NCBI GenBank assembly: GCA_963971425.1
Contig: OZ020524.1
Coordinates: 19,211,022-19,275,021, forward strand
DNA from: Bryoerythrophyllum caledonicum
Taxonomy: Eukaryota > Streptophyta > Bryopsida > Pottiales > Pottiaceae
Reading direction: 5' to 3'
DNA length: 64,000 bases
Shown: in pieces, positions 12,241-22,913 of the stretch
Layout: each line of letters begins with the position of its first letter
Position numbering within the stretch: position 1 is the stretch's first letter
Program-made: the position numbers and the translations under genes
The notes under the pieces: generated by a model
What the model saw: only the letters and a program-made list of their open reading frames with translations
Told to the model about the DNA's origin: nothing
The model's database searches: none

Positions 12241-13151
12241 CTACATGCATGTACACACATATGAAGCCATGTAAAATACATTAAAGTCAAATTATTTTTA
12301 GTTGCCAAATGATTAACGATTGGCTAATATCATCAATATTGATTTATATAACGTGATACTAGAATTGTATCTTTTTCAGCGACAATATGAAGTAATATAA
12401 CCAACCATATGTGCATTCAAAGCTTAGCAATTCCAAACTTAAGGACTGCACTATTACATGTCCCCATTGAGGAGATCAAACGATTATATGCAATTTGGAA
12501 TGTTGGTGTCCTTCCTTAACATGACAATTTAAAGGATTTGCCTTGGATCTAGGATTTTATGATACTATAGAAGGTGACAAAAAAGATATTAGAGTGTATA
12601 ATTTGTTTGATATCCTTGATAGATTATATCTTATCCCTTTCATCATATCTCAATGATGTAAAATGGCATAACCATCAAAAGAGTCGTTGAGAGTGCGATT
12701 TGAGTCATATCTCAATGATGTAAATTTGACTAGGCATCAATGGTGTTTGGTAAGATTACACCAAGTCCAAGGCACTTTCAAAAGCTTTTATTGTCCTTGA
12801 AATGCAAAGTTCACATTATATTTGTTACTCACAACCAAACTTTCTATTCTTGCTACCCAACTCCTAACCATTAATGGCTATATTTGTTGTATTGACAGCT
12901 TTCACTACCATTATCTAAACTGGCTCAACCATGTAGATCCAACATGGATTGTTGGATTTGCCACATGAGTTGAGGAACTTTTTTTTGAAATCAGTGAAAT
13001 GGAAATTCACTCACACTAATAGCAAACTTGTCCTTTTTCACTTACAGTATACAGAGGGCGACTAAATTTTGTCAAAACAGACATGAACGAGAAACCTTAA
13101 GTCCACGTTTTCAGTGAGTGAAAACCAACAGGTTTTCTCCCAGTGATAATA
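12241..13151. other. Spacer, no gene seen
   Basis: AT-rich sequence with a short internal duplication around TCATATCTCAATGATGTAAA (about 12642 and 12702). No coding or structural RNA feature is recognised. Confidence 0.4.
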
Positions 13152-14100
13152 GAAACATGATGCTAATCTATACATCCAATTGAGCTTGAATGACCCTAAT
13201 TAGTAGTAACACTCACAAAGAAACCAAAAAACCCTACAATGGAAGCAAATGTGTCCCTTTTTACTCCAAATGTGTCCCTTTTTACTCCAAATGTGTCCGT
13301 CCTCACTCTCTTTGAACAAAAACAAGAAATTTGTCATCAATGATTGTAGCCAACTCTTCAAGGACAAGCCAAACCAAACTCGACCACCAACAGGGCCGCC
13401 CAAATCAACCGACAATCCTCACCTCTCCCAAATTGGTTGTCGCTGGCTGAATTGATCCATGGTAGGGTACAACTCAGCCGTTTTGAAACATGATGCTAAT
13501 CAATACAACCAATTGAGCTTGGATTTCCCTAACAAACAGTAACATTCACAAAAAACCAAAAAAACCCTACAATGGTAGCAAATTTGTCCCTCCTAACTCC
13601 AAATGTGTCGGTCAACAAAAACAAGAGATTCGTTACTAATAATTGTAGTCAACCCTTCAAGGACAAGCCAACCAAAACTCGACCACCAACAGGGCCGTCT
13701 GAATCAACCCCACACTCCTCACCTCTCCCAAATTGGTTGTCGCTGGCTGAATTGAACCGTGGCCGTGTACAACTCAGCCGTTTTGAAACATGATGCTAAT
13801 CAATACAACCAATTGAGCTTGGATTTCCCTAACAAATCGTATCACTCACAAAAAAAACAAAAAACCCTAAAATGGTAGCAAACCTGTCCCTTCTAACTCC
13901 AAATGTGTCGGTCATCACTCTCAATCAACAAAAACAAAAGATTCATTTCCAATGATCGTAGCCAACCCTTCAAGGACAAACCAACCCAAACTCGACAACC
14001 AACAGGGCCATCCAAAGCAACCCCGCATTCCTCACCTCTCCCAAATGGGTTGTCGTTGGCTGAATTGAACCGTGGCCGTGTACAACTCAGCCATTTTCTT
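13152..14100. repeat. Three-copy tandem repeat, unit about 300-335 bases
   Basis: Copies begin with GAAACATGATGCTAATC at about 13152, 13487 and 13787. Each contains CTTCAAGGACAAGCC, AACTCGACCACCAACAGGGCC-type and GGTTGTCGCTGGCTGAATTGA blocks. The first unit carries an extra short internal repeat (AAATGTGTCCCTTTTTACTCC-type, about 13247-13300). The array ends beside CCTTAAAGGGTTAA (14111-14124), the end motif of the TTAA elements in this window, so it may be the body of one whose left end is lost. Confidence 0.85.
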
Positions 14101-14124
14101 AGCCCGTCGTCCTTAAAGGGTTAA

Positions 14125-14749
14125 ATCACTCAGCATGGTGGATAGTGGTAGCAGTGATCTTACCGACTCGATGGGGTTGCCGTGGGGCAAGAAGACTTTG
14201 GTGGCCAGGCCATCTCTCTCAAAAGTGTGGGTGACCTGCTGCTCTCGCAGCCTCTTGATGTAGTCCTCATTCCTGCGATTAGTAGCATGGAAGTGGGTGC
14301 ACTGCCCAATCGAACACATGCTGCTTTGGTCCGGAGAAGGGGATCAAGTTGGAGGTGAAGAAGAAGCACATAAAAGAGGCACCACCACCATTGTTGTTGT
14401 TGTTGTTGTTGTTGCTAATGCTGCTGGGGCCTAAGTTGAAGATGCTACTAGGCTTCAGTTGGCAGTTTTTTCATGTGTTTGCATTGGAGACTTGATCTGG
14501 TTTTCACGGATTTGGTGATTTGTGAATGCGGAGGTCAAGGGATGCGACTCTTGGAGGTTGGTCTTTGGGAGATGCTACTAACTCGTGGCTTGAGTTTTTC
14601 TTGCTACTAAGTAGACGCACATGACGGCCATATGGGGCTTCATCTCCCAGATACGGTCCCTAATAGTCTAGGTTGGGCTCCTCATGCCCACACCAGTTTC
14701 ATGGTAAAATCTGATATGGTTTCTGACCAAACCATTTAGTTACCCTTTG
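14125..14749. other. Spacer with GTT microsatellite
   Basis: A (GTT)n microsatellite is at about 14391-14415. The rest, moderately GC-rich near 14160-14340, has no frame I recognise. Confidence 0.4.
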
Positions 14750-14759
14750 ATTTACCTTT

Positions 14760-14905
14760 TTAACCATGTTATTACCACAATGTTCCCATTGCGTTCCTGA
14801 TGTGTTCCCATGTTGGTCCCACAGGGTTTCCCCCGTGTTCCCAATTGTGTTCCCCCAGAGTTCTCCATGTTCCCAGAGAGTTCCCAACATGTTTACACTG
14901 GGAAC
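14760..14905. repeat. Degenerate GTTCCCA-type simple repeat
   Basis: About a dozen imperfect copies of a GTTCCCA / GTTTCCC core, spaced 10-20 bases apart. This makes the translations look like GNT-rich repeats on the minus strand. It is a low-complexity repeat with no evidence of coding. Confidence 0.6.
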
Positions 14906-14993
14906 CAATTTACACTTTTTAAATTTTATCGAAATTTACCTTTTGTTTAGTGGGGCCCGACGTAGGCTCATCTGCACACATGTGCGTGAGCTT

Positions 14994-15600
14994 TGTGATT
15001 GCTCTTTTCGGACTCTCTTTTGTCAAAGTGTTTTGGCTTTGCTGATACAATTTTGACTCCCTCTACAAGATCATCTGTTACAACAAACAAATCCCTCTAC
15101 AATAAGGGTTGTGTAATATTAGATGTTTAAACAAATAGGGTAATTGTTACTAAGTTGTAGGTTGAGTTTTTCTCGCTCATGATTGCTCTTTTTGGACTCT
15201 CTTCGGTCAAAGTTTTTATTTTGTTGATACAGTTTTGACTCTCTTTATAAGAGCATTTGTTACAACAACCAGCTCCCTTTACAAATAGGGTTGTTACAAC
15301 ACATGTTGTTTAAACAAATAGGGCAGTTGTTACTAAGCTATAGGTTGAGTTTTTCTTACTTATAATGATTGTTCTTCTCAGACTCTCTCCGATCAAAGAC
15401 ATGATTTTGCTCAGACAATTTCGACTCTCTTTAGAAAAATGGCTGTTACAACAGCCAATTCCTTCTAGCTCTTTCTCTCTACAAACATGGTTGTCATAAT
15501 AGATGTTGTTTAAACAAATAGGGCAGTTGTTAAGAAGTCATAGGTTGAGTTTTTTGCTAATGATTGTTCTTTTAAGGCTCTCTATAATTTCATTATTGTT
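14994..15600. repeat. Tandem repeat, unit about 180-200 bases, three copies and a part
   Basis: The marker GTTTAAACAAATAGGG recurs at about 15127, 15307 and 15508. Each copy also carries GACTCTCT, a Y-rich TTTACAA stretch and TAGGTTGAGTTTTT. Related sequence appears right of the gap at about 11577-11660. Confidence 0.75.
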
Positions 15601-15613
15601 GATACTGAGCTTG

Positions 15614-15743
15614 TTAACCCTTTAATGCTAGGTAGGCTATTGCCGACGACAAATCTACGAGTGTTATATATTAAATTCTACAAAATCTATTCCGCTCGTA
15701 GATTTGACCATCGGCCATAGCTAACCCGGCCTTAAAATGTTAA
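15614..15743. mobile_element. Short TTAA-flanked MITE (130 bases)
   Basis: It begins TTAACCCTTTAATGC and ends AAAATGTTAA. The interior folds back (ACAAATCTACGAG near 15650 against CTCGTAGATTTG near 15697). The right TTAA is shared with the next element. Confidence 0.5.
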
Positions 15744-16004
15744 CCCTCAAGGCTTGTGAGGCCCTAGAAGAGTCAACTTTGGTGCTCTAGGTGTTGTGAA
15801 TGGCTGTTGTTGTTAGAACGCATGTCAATTTCCATGACATTTTTCCAATGCATGTCCTTGATCTCCGATTGATGCAGGCATTGGCAAACTATAATGATTC
15901 CCGTGATGAAATGTATCCTATGCGTAGATGATGTTTTACATGATCTATTACGCTCATAGATATTTTCCTAGACCTTGTGGTCCACTTAGGCATTAAAGGG
16001 TTAA
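15740..16004. mobile_element. TTAA-flanked MITE (265 bases)
   Basis: It starts TTAACCCTCAAGGC and ends GGCATTAAAGGGTTAA. It is related to 51933-52222: both hold ATGCAGGCATTRGCAAACTA and a TCTATTACGCTC block before the right end. There is no coding capacity. Confidence 0.65.
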
Positions 16005-16486
16005 GAGACCTACTTGGAACATTACTCAAGACGGAAATCAAGCCCCAATTCAAGAGAGGTAATACTTGAATAAATTGATATTCCCCAAGCGTAGATCACG
16101 CAAGATAGAATGTCAGCTGAAGTTCCCCCAGAAGTTGCCTTGCGGCAGAAACATGATGTACGCTACATGTGTGAGAAAGGCATGTATATATGATGCCAAA
16201 CATACCCAAACTTCTGCTAGAAAAGGGTACTCTCCAATGTCAGCGACTTTCATTTTCAAATGTCAATACCATAAATGACCATCATCGTTGATATAGCGTG
16301 AGTGACATGGTCGAGAGATTCGTCATTTCTCTTTCCACAAAGCCTGGCGATGATGGCCAGAATGTGCAGTGGTATCCCCTGAGATGCCTTTGGGAATGGC
16401 GCCATATATCTTTGCCTTGCTCCAACTTTGTGACATAAAGGTAGTCCAGCCCATCACCGCCACCCTACTATCACTGCCACTCTATA
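16005..16486. other. Spacer, no gene seen
   Basis: Mixed sequence between two MITEs with no recognisable protein or RNA signal. Confidence 0.4.
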
Positions 16487-17157
16487 AGGTAAGCCCCCCT
16501 AAAATCGACAAGTTTAGGAATGTGCATATATGGAGAGGGGATATTATTATACTGTTATTTTTCAGTGATAGCCAATAGAACTACAATTCCAACCCAAGTG
16601 ATTTCATTTTTTCCGATGAAAATTGAATTAGTTATGAATTTTCAAACTATACAACCATGTTTAGTGGGAGGCGAGCAGTAGGTACCCCCCATAACTAACG
16701 ACCAAAAGTAAGGGTCTTGACTAATAGCAAACCTCCATTTGTAGCTGAGTTGGTGGTAATGGGATGGAAGAGGGTTGGATATACCCCAATTTTGTAGGCA
16801 TTGGCTATGGGTTTTGGTTGGTCATGGGGGGCATACCTTATATGGTCCCAATTCCACCCCATATCTACCCCATTTCCACCCATTCACTCTTTGTTAGCTC
16901 CAAATTGAGACTTACTATTGGTCAAGACCCCTAACTATTGGTTGGCGCTATTTGGGGGTACCTAGTGGCAAAAATAGGCTAAACATGGCTGACCACTTTG
17001 AAAATCCACAACTAATTCACATCTCATTGGAAGAATATGAAATCACTTGGGTTGGGATTTTAATTCCGATGGCTATCCCTGAAAAAGAAATGTTTAATTA
17101 TTTGGGTTGTCCTTATATGCACATTGCTTAATTTGTAGGTCATGAGAAGGTATACCT
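16487..17157. mobile_element. Foldback MITE with long inverted arms (671 bases)
   Basis: The left arm (AGGTAAGCCCCCC, then ATGTGCATATA, TTTTTCAGTGATAGCC and CCCAAGTGATTTCAT) pairs with the right arm (ATGAAATCACTTGGG, GGCTATCCCTGAAAAA, TATATGCACAT, GGTATACCT). The centre holds a second pair of inverted blocks around CCACCAACTC-type and GGGTGGAAATGGGGTAG-type sequence. Half-length relatives lie at about 48565-48917 and 54468-54785. No transposase is present. Confidence 0.75.
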
Positions 17158-18172
17158 CAGAAGTAAGTGTTGGCACTAGAAATAAGTGCTCTGGAAGGCT
17201 TGGTCAATCCTCCACATATTGGTTCAATCCTTATTAGCACCGCAAATTCTTATCGGAAAATTGTAGAATTTGTGTCACCAACACCATATAACCCTCTAAT
17301 GCCTACAAGGCCTTGGGAGGGTCAAGCTTGATACTCTAGTTGTGTTGTATTTTTTCCCATGATTGGCAATCTTCCAATCGCACTTCGCGGAGCGCGACAT
17401 GGTACATTCTAGTGTCTACACTCAATCCAAGACCTGCATAGAGATTTGTGTAATCTTGTCGTACTAATTCCAAATCTGACAAATATCAGTCACTTCATGG
17501 ATAACTCTTATTCTCTCGTCCTCCGGATGGCAAGGTTTGGATGCATTGAAATCCAAGTGAGCATGGGCGTACCCACATATCTCATGTGTTGAACTTATCT
17601 CAAAGGTGAAGAGAAAAGTGTTTGCATGTTTTATGCAGAGAAAGTATCAAGAGAAAGTGTTAGCATGTTCTGTGAAGACCAAAACATCAATCATGATTTT
17701 TAGCAGCATTTAATCATAAGATCTAAAATTGGACTTCTATTTGACCTTGCCATATTTTTGTGCTTGCAATCCATCGCATGGATATGAAGATTATAGCATT
17801 TGAAGTGAGGAGAAGTTTTTTCACGCCTTTGCCCAGCAAGGTCAACCCACTTTGACTTAGCATATCTTGGAACTTCTACCCTATAGAGTGTTCAAAAATG
17901 AAATAAGAATTTTGTTGCATATACTTTTACATATTTAAGAATCCCCACCACTCAAACTTGCCATTCACTAATTTCACTAATTTAGTAAACAAAATTGAGT
18001 AAAAATAGTAAAATATCTAACTTAAAACAGTTCATTGAATTATCCAAGCAATTTTTGGTTGGGAAGTCCTCAAAAATTGGGATTGTTCATCAAGTGTTCG
18101 GCCACATCATCTCACCTACTTGTCTTGAAGATTAGGATCTTCACACTTTTGTTCACAAAAAAAAGCCTACAT
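17158..18172. other. Spacer with a TTAA-element remnant
   Basis: At about 17288 ACCCTCTAATGCCTACAAGGCC resembles the left end of the TTAA elements, but no partner end is visible. The rest is AT-rich and without a recognisable gene. Confidence 0.4.
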
Positions 18173-18682
18173 GGTAGGCACATGCGAGTCACTCTATGGT
18201 CCCGCGGCTTGCATATGACATTGTGTGTCAAAAATATTTATGTAGAAAGATGTGGAATTAGAAATGAAACTCAACAAATATTGTTTCAAATTGAATCTCG
18301 AAGATTTGGAATTGATGTAGAATTTAAAAGCCCAAAAATCACCGGAGCCCATAATCATACTCTAGAGTAAGTGAGATTTGGTGCCCTCCTTTGCCCAATG
18401 CCAATAAGTGAGAATGAGTAAAACAGAGATGACATGTCCTGGATAACCAACCCATGGAGGTACCCAATGCCGATCGCCCTTGTTCAACTTTCGAGGCAAG
18501 GCCTCGAATGAGAGCTCAATTGAGGTGGAGCAACCCAAAATTGCACACATCATGACCCTGTGCCGATAATGACTCGGGTTTTCAAACTTTGAGATATCAA
18601 TTTTGGGTCACTTCATGCACCACTTCATGCATATTCTTCTCATTGGCTTTGGGTGGCCGATCGGAATTGGGTGCCTCTACCT
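18173..18682. mobile_element. TA-flanked MITE, family copy A
   Basis: The right end is GGTGCCTCTACCT (to 18682) followed by TA. The body matches copies B (49346-49890) and C (53583-54107): GACATTGTGTGTCAAAAA, TAGAATTTAAAAGCC, GAGATTTGGTGCCCTCC and GAGGTGGAGCAACCCAAAAT blocks. The left arm is degenerate and I place its limit only roughly. Confidence 0.6.
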
Positions 18683-18959
18683 TACCCCACTTTAACACTT
18701 GTATTTCATTGGTTCACAGGGCTGCCACACTGCCCAACACCCCCGTTTTGTACTTTAAAGGACTAAGAACTTTCAAACCAATATTCCAAAAATAATAATA
18801 AAAACATCTCCACGAAGCTCTTATCAGTGACAATCTAATATATACAATTCTCTGGTCCTGTAGGGATTATTCAAAGGCACACTGAAAGGAAGTACTAGAA
18901 GTTTTTCTGTATATTATTCACAAGGCGCCATCATCATCATGATGGCTTGATATTTCTGT

Positions 18960-19222
18960 ACACAAGACTTGACACAAGGTCCTCCAAGTTCATGACTAAA
19001 ACCAAGACAATCTGCAAACTATACAAGTCACACCATAATTTACATGTCAAGACAAGTCAAGTTGTACAGGAACCTGGTGTAGAGGAATTGCCTACAAGAC
19101 TTAACACCATTCCTTCCAAGTTCATGACTAAAACCAAGACAATCTGCAAACTATACAAGTGACACCATAATTTACATGTCAAGAGGAGTCAAGCTGTACA
19201 GGAACCTGGTGTAGAGGAATCC
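18960..19222. repeat. Two-copy tandem duplication, unit about 131 bases
   Basis: Both copies carry CCAAGTTCATGACTAAAACC, GACAATCTGCAAACTATACA and TACAGGAACCTGGTGTAGAG with few differences, so the duplication is fairly recent. Confidence 0.85.
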
Positions 19223-21011
19223 ACTCCCCATCTTTTAGCCAGTTGTTGTCACACGCCTCATTATATAGCTCGAGTGTTGTCTCATGGGATTAGCTCGTCA
19301 TCTGCTTGTACAAGAAAACGCAACACCTCGCTGTGAGTTGTAGAGGTTCACGATGCTCAGCTCATTCGTTTCAGCTAGCGAGGTCGCCATGGCCTCCCTC
19401 CCACTTCACCCACAACTTCAGGCTTTCCGTCGTTGGGCGCGGAATTCGAGCTGGATCCAGCTCCGGGCGTCTGGCCATTGAAGCTGCTGAAGCGCTGGGC
19501 CTCTTTGAAGACTTGCATGACGACTCTGCAACCATCACCAGTTTAGAAACCAAGACCCTCATCTCCGTAGCAAACACACACACAAAAAAAGAAGCTAACC
19601 AGCGATTCCCTATCCATTCTTCCCATGACCAAAGAATCGAGGCTCAAAGAAGAGAGAATCGAGATATCCGCAAAGGAAGGCATTGATGATGTTCGTTGGT
19701 CCCCTTATGGTAAGATCTACAATATTCCTGTCAACAACTAAACTCCGGATTCTCGCCAACCAACTCCTATCTCTAATGTGTTGAAAGGAAAGGCCAAGTT
19801 GGCAGGAAAAAGAGCAAAACACAAGTTGCCGAGTGGATGTCAACCAAAACAAGGGTGGAGGAGAAGACTTACCGATGGACACACACAGAGAGGGAGCTCA
19901 GCTGCGAAGGAGGCGGATCACGAAATGGCAACCAGAGTTGTAACAGGCCCTTCTTCTACCTACAGCTACAAGTTCGCTTGTGATGGAAGCAAGGTTCTGT
20001 GTTGCACTTTACCGTGCCGACGTCGTAGCAATAGTGCTACCTGTCATGGGCCAGATGGTGCCAAAATGAACAGGAAACACTCATTAGCCATGAGATAAAA
20101 ACTCTAAATTCTTGCCCTGAAGATCAGTTTTCAGTTAAACCATGAATGATTTAACGGTACTAACTGTACGTCACGTGTCTGATCAGGTCGCCGAAGTGGG
20201 CTGCCCGGTGGACCAAGCAAAGGGAAAGAGACGCACACCACACAACGCCCAAGGCTATCCTGTGTCTGAAAACGCTCACCCAATTAGTGGCAATGATGAG
20301 GGACCATGGAAGAAGACAGAAAAACAATTTTAGGTTTTCGGGAGATTAGACTCGGCGACCCACATCTGATAAAGAAAAAAACAAAGCAACTGGACCACAT
20401 CCACTCATGACCAAGTCAGAAGCCTACGCTCTCCCAAGCGGTTGATGCCTGAGGCTCTTCCAATTGGCACTAGATGCAGATAATATAGGGTTGCCCAGTC
20501 AAGATCATTCATCGAATTGGAGGCAACCGTGACAACCTTGTTGGTTTCCACAACATGGTCCCACATCAGAAAATGGTTCGCAAGACATGCAATCAAGCGG
20601 ATTACTGTCCAGGACCACAAAGATTCCTGAGCTCGATTGGTTTATCTGCTTGTAATTCCTTTTTTATTGTCTTTAAAAAAGGAGAAAGACAAGCAAAAGG
20701 AGAACAACAGTAACAAGCTCTGTACGTGTGTACCTTTCATGCACTCTTGGTCGGCCACCCCTTTCAGAGCGCCTCTTGAACCGCAGCAGGCATTTGTTGG
20801 ATGATACACTAGGAGCAGTGAAATGGAGTTTATACAAACAGAGGGTGTTCATGTATTAGTTTCCAAGCCAAAAAAACTTTTGATTGAATGGTGGAGAAAA
20901 TCATAGTGATACATACCGATCTTCTTAATGGTTAGCTACATCCAATTCTCGAAACCACTGAGAGTGTGAGTGGATGAAAGACGTCTCTCAATCTCCAGCG
21001 CCTTCTTCGCT
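19223..21011. other. Low-repeat region without a recognised gene
   Basis: Less repetitive than its neighbours and moderately GC-rich between 19370 and 20330. Several frames of 60-125 codons are open but start at non-ATG codons or match nothing I know. A minus-strand frame at 20405-20620 is hydrophobic and could be an exon or chance. The last few hundred bases are probably the 3' region of the minus-strand DUF4050 gene. A non-coding transcript cannot be excluded. Confidence 0.35.
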
Positions 21012-21700
21012 CTACTCATACAGGCCCTCTTGCTCCCATACATCCACAAGAAAATCCACCATCTCCTGCAAGAAAACAGTTGGTGGGGATCACATTTGGT
21101 GTACTGGCATTACTGACACAGAAAACTGGATGACTTGAACGTAGGAAAAACTTACTGGTAATGGAATAGACTTTGCAAACGGTCTATTTGTGCCTAGCAA
21201 GTCTTCATATGTCGTACTCCAGCTGCCACCAATGTCCACACATCGATAATTATGGATTAAAAAAAACGCATCCTGCACAACAAGCTGGGTGGGCCTGAGC
21301 TAGGAACATTGGAAGTCTATGTACATGATTTTGCACCTGATCACTGGCTCTCTGTGCTCTGCGGACCGAGGCAGCTTCTCTCGCGTGCCGACCCACTCTC
21401 GCCTCCTCTCTGTCCACATCCTCAATGCTGCACAGAAGCAGATTAGCACACACTAAAAAGGGTAAACCCATTCTTCCATGTATGTAACATCAAATATGGA
21501 TACCTGAGATTAGAAAAAGGCTAGAATGTAGCAGTGAAAACTGAAAAGGGCAAGAGAGGTGTACCATGGTTTTCGTATGGGCTATTTGAATCATTCTCAG
21601 CAGATGGCGGGTGATTAGCGAGGATTGTGGTGGAAAGCCTTTGGTTGCGAGATGTGGTGGAAACCCTCTGTTGGCGAGAAGTGCTTCCTTTGCTTTCCAT
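21012..21700 (-). CDS. DUF4050 / Gag1-like clamp domain protein, 4 coding exons
   Basis: Coding exons on the minus strand: 21700-21565, 21427-21337, 21222-21156 and 21065-21012, giving 115 residues with all junctions in frame. The joined product carries the plant DUF4050 core: WTERRREWVG, REPVISWSTTYEDLLGTNRP, then IPLPEMVDFLVDVWEQEGLY and a final Glu before the TAG stop. The family's function in plants is unknown to me. The chosen ATG gives a serine/arginine-rich N-terminus of about 45 residues. Family members I recall are longer and begin with a Cys-rich GGCLGC-like peptide, which is not visible here. A pyrimidine-rich leader (about 22200-22030) with a likely leader intron lies upstream. 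The alternative is that a short N-terminal exon was missed. Confidence 0.8.
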
Positions 21701-21719
21701 CTCCAGCTTGTTCAGAGGT

Positions 21720-22210
21720 AGCTTGACAATCAAGACCAAGACCACAGGTCAGTTTTAGGTCGTGTCAATGCAGGAAGAGAGACAGAAAAGAAGAAGACAC
21801 AAATCTCTCAAACAATGCAAGGATCTAAGATCGAGATGCACAGTTGGTGAACCACAACCTCAACCACACATAAACCCTAAATATTCTCTCATCTTTTCTT
21901 TGCAGTTAGCAATTCCATCCACAAACAAAAGATGATAGAATATATAGGGTTCATGATTGGCCACTACAAAACCAGGAAACCCTAGACCTAAAACAAAAAA
22001 ACTGTCTGATGAGAAAAAAAAACATGAAAACCAAGACAAACCTTAACATATTGCTCCCACCGATCTCTTGAGGAATTTCCTGGTGTTGTGAAGATATGGT
22101 GTGAGCTTGGTGTGGATAAGCAAGTGTGAGAAGAAAGAAGGCTAGAAACTGTACAGACAATGAAAGAGAGAGAAGAGAGAGAGGGTTTTGTATGTTCACA
22201 GACTTGTCAA
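21720..22210 (-). promoter_or_regulatory. Probable 5' leader and leader intron of the DUF4050 gene
   Basis: On the minus strand, a CTCTCTCTCTTCTCTCTCTTTC-type pyrimidine tract is followed by ATGTTAAG and a GTTTGT donor near 22040. A GTCAAG acceptor lies near 21722. Splicing would give a five-codon upstream frame (MLSYL) before the main ATG. This is inference from splice-like sites only. Confidence 0.35.
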
Positions 22211-22913
22211 GCTTCCTGACAAGTTCCTCAGACCAGGATTCTCCTTCCTCCTTTATTTTATTCTGTTTTATGAAGACGATAATTCTTTTTAATTTTCCAC
22301 AAATGATTGTATGTGTTTTATATTGTTGATGTTTTTATTCTCCAACTTTTTTACTTTTTCTGATTATGTTAGAAAGGAAAAATTAGGTCAGGAGGTTGAC
22401 CTTCAAACAGATTTGAATGAAATGTTTTCATTCTTTGCATTACACGTGATATGGAAAATGGAAAGACGTAAAAGAAATGGATACATGTAAAAAGTATTAA
22501 TATTAAAACAGGAGTTCAGATAAAATAGAACGAAATCAGAGACATGTAGGCATAGCTGGAAAAACCACAACTTATTATGCACAGAAACCCCTCCTCAATT
22601 ACCAAACACACAACATACTGAGCCTTTATTTGCTTGACAGACTGAAGCGAAATCATGTATGACAAAACTACGCAATTCACATTCACATGTAAGCACAAAT
22701 GTTGACATGAAAAACACATCTTTCATTAACAATGACACAACAAACGCATCATATTTTTCTGTAGTAGCTTCTGAGAACAGTGTATTAATTTGCTATATGC
22801 AGAACATTCTCCAGCAATATGTGTACAGAATCACATATGAAAGTGAGCCTACTTCACTCACACACATGAAAGAATGTATCCTAAAGTGAAAACCAAATGT
22901 GTGAATGTATCCT

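Noticed and set aside
13249-13300. Possible CRISPR-like short repeats
   Set aside because: Two and a half direct copies of a 21-base unit without spacers in a plant tandem repeat; not a CRISPR array.
14699-15056. GNT/VFP-repeat small proteins on either strand
   Set aside because: Both translations come from the GTTCCCA simple repeat; no other coding signal.
19306-20333. Several 60-126 codon plus-strand frames as genes
   Set aside because: They mostly start at non-ATG codons, share no family motif, and have no consistent splice pattern. Left as unassigned.
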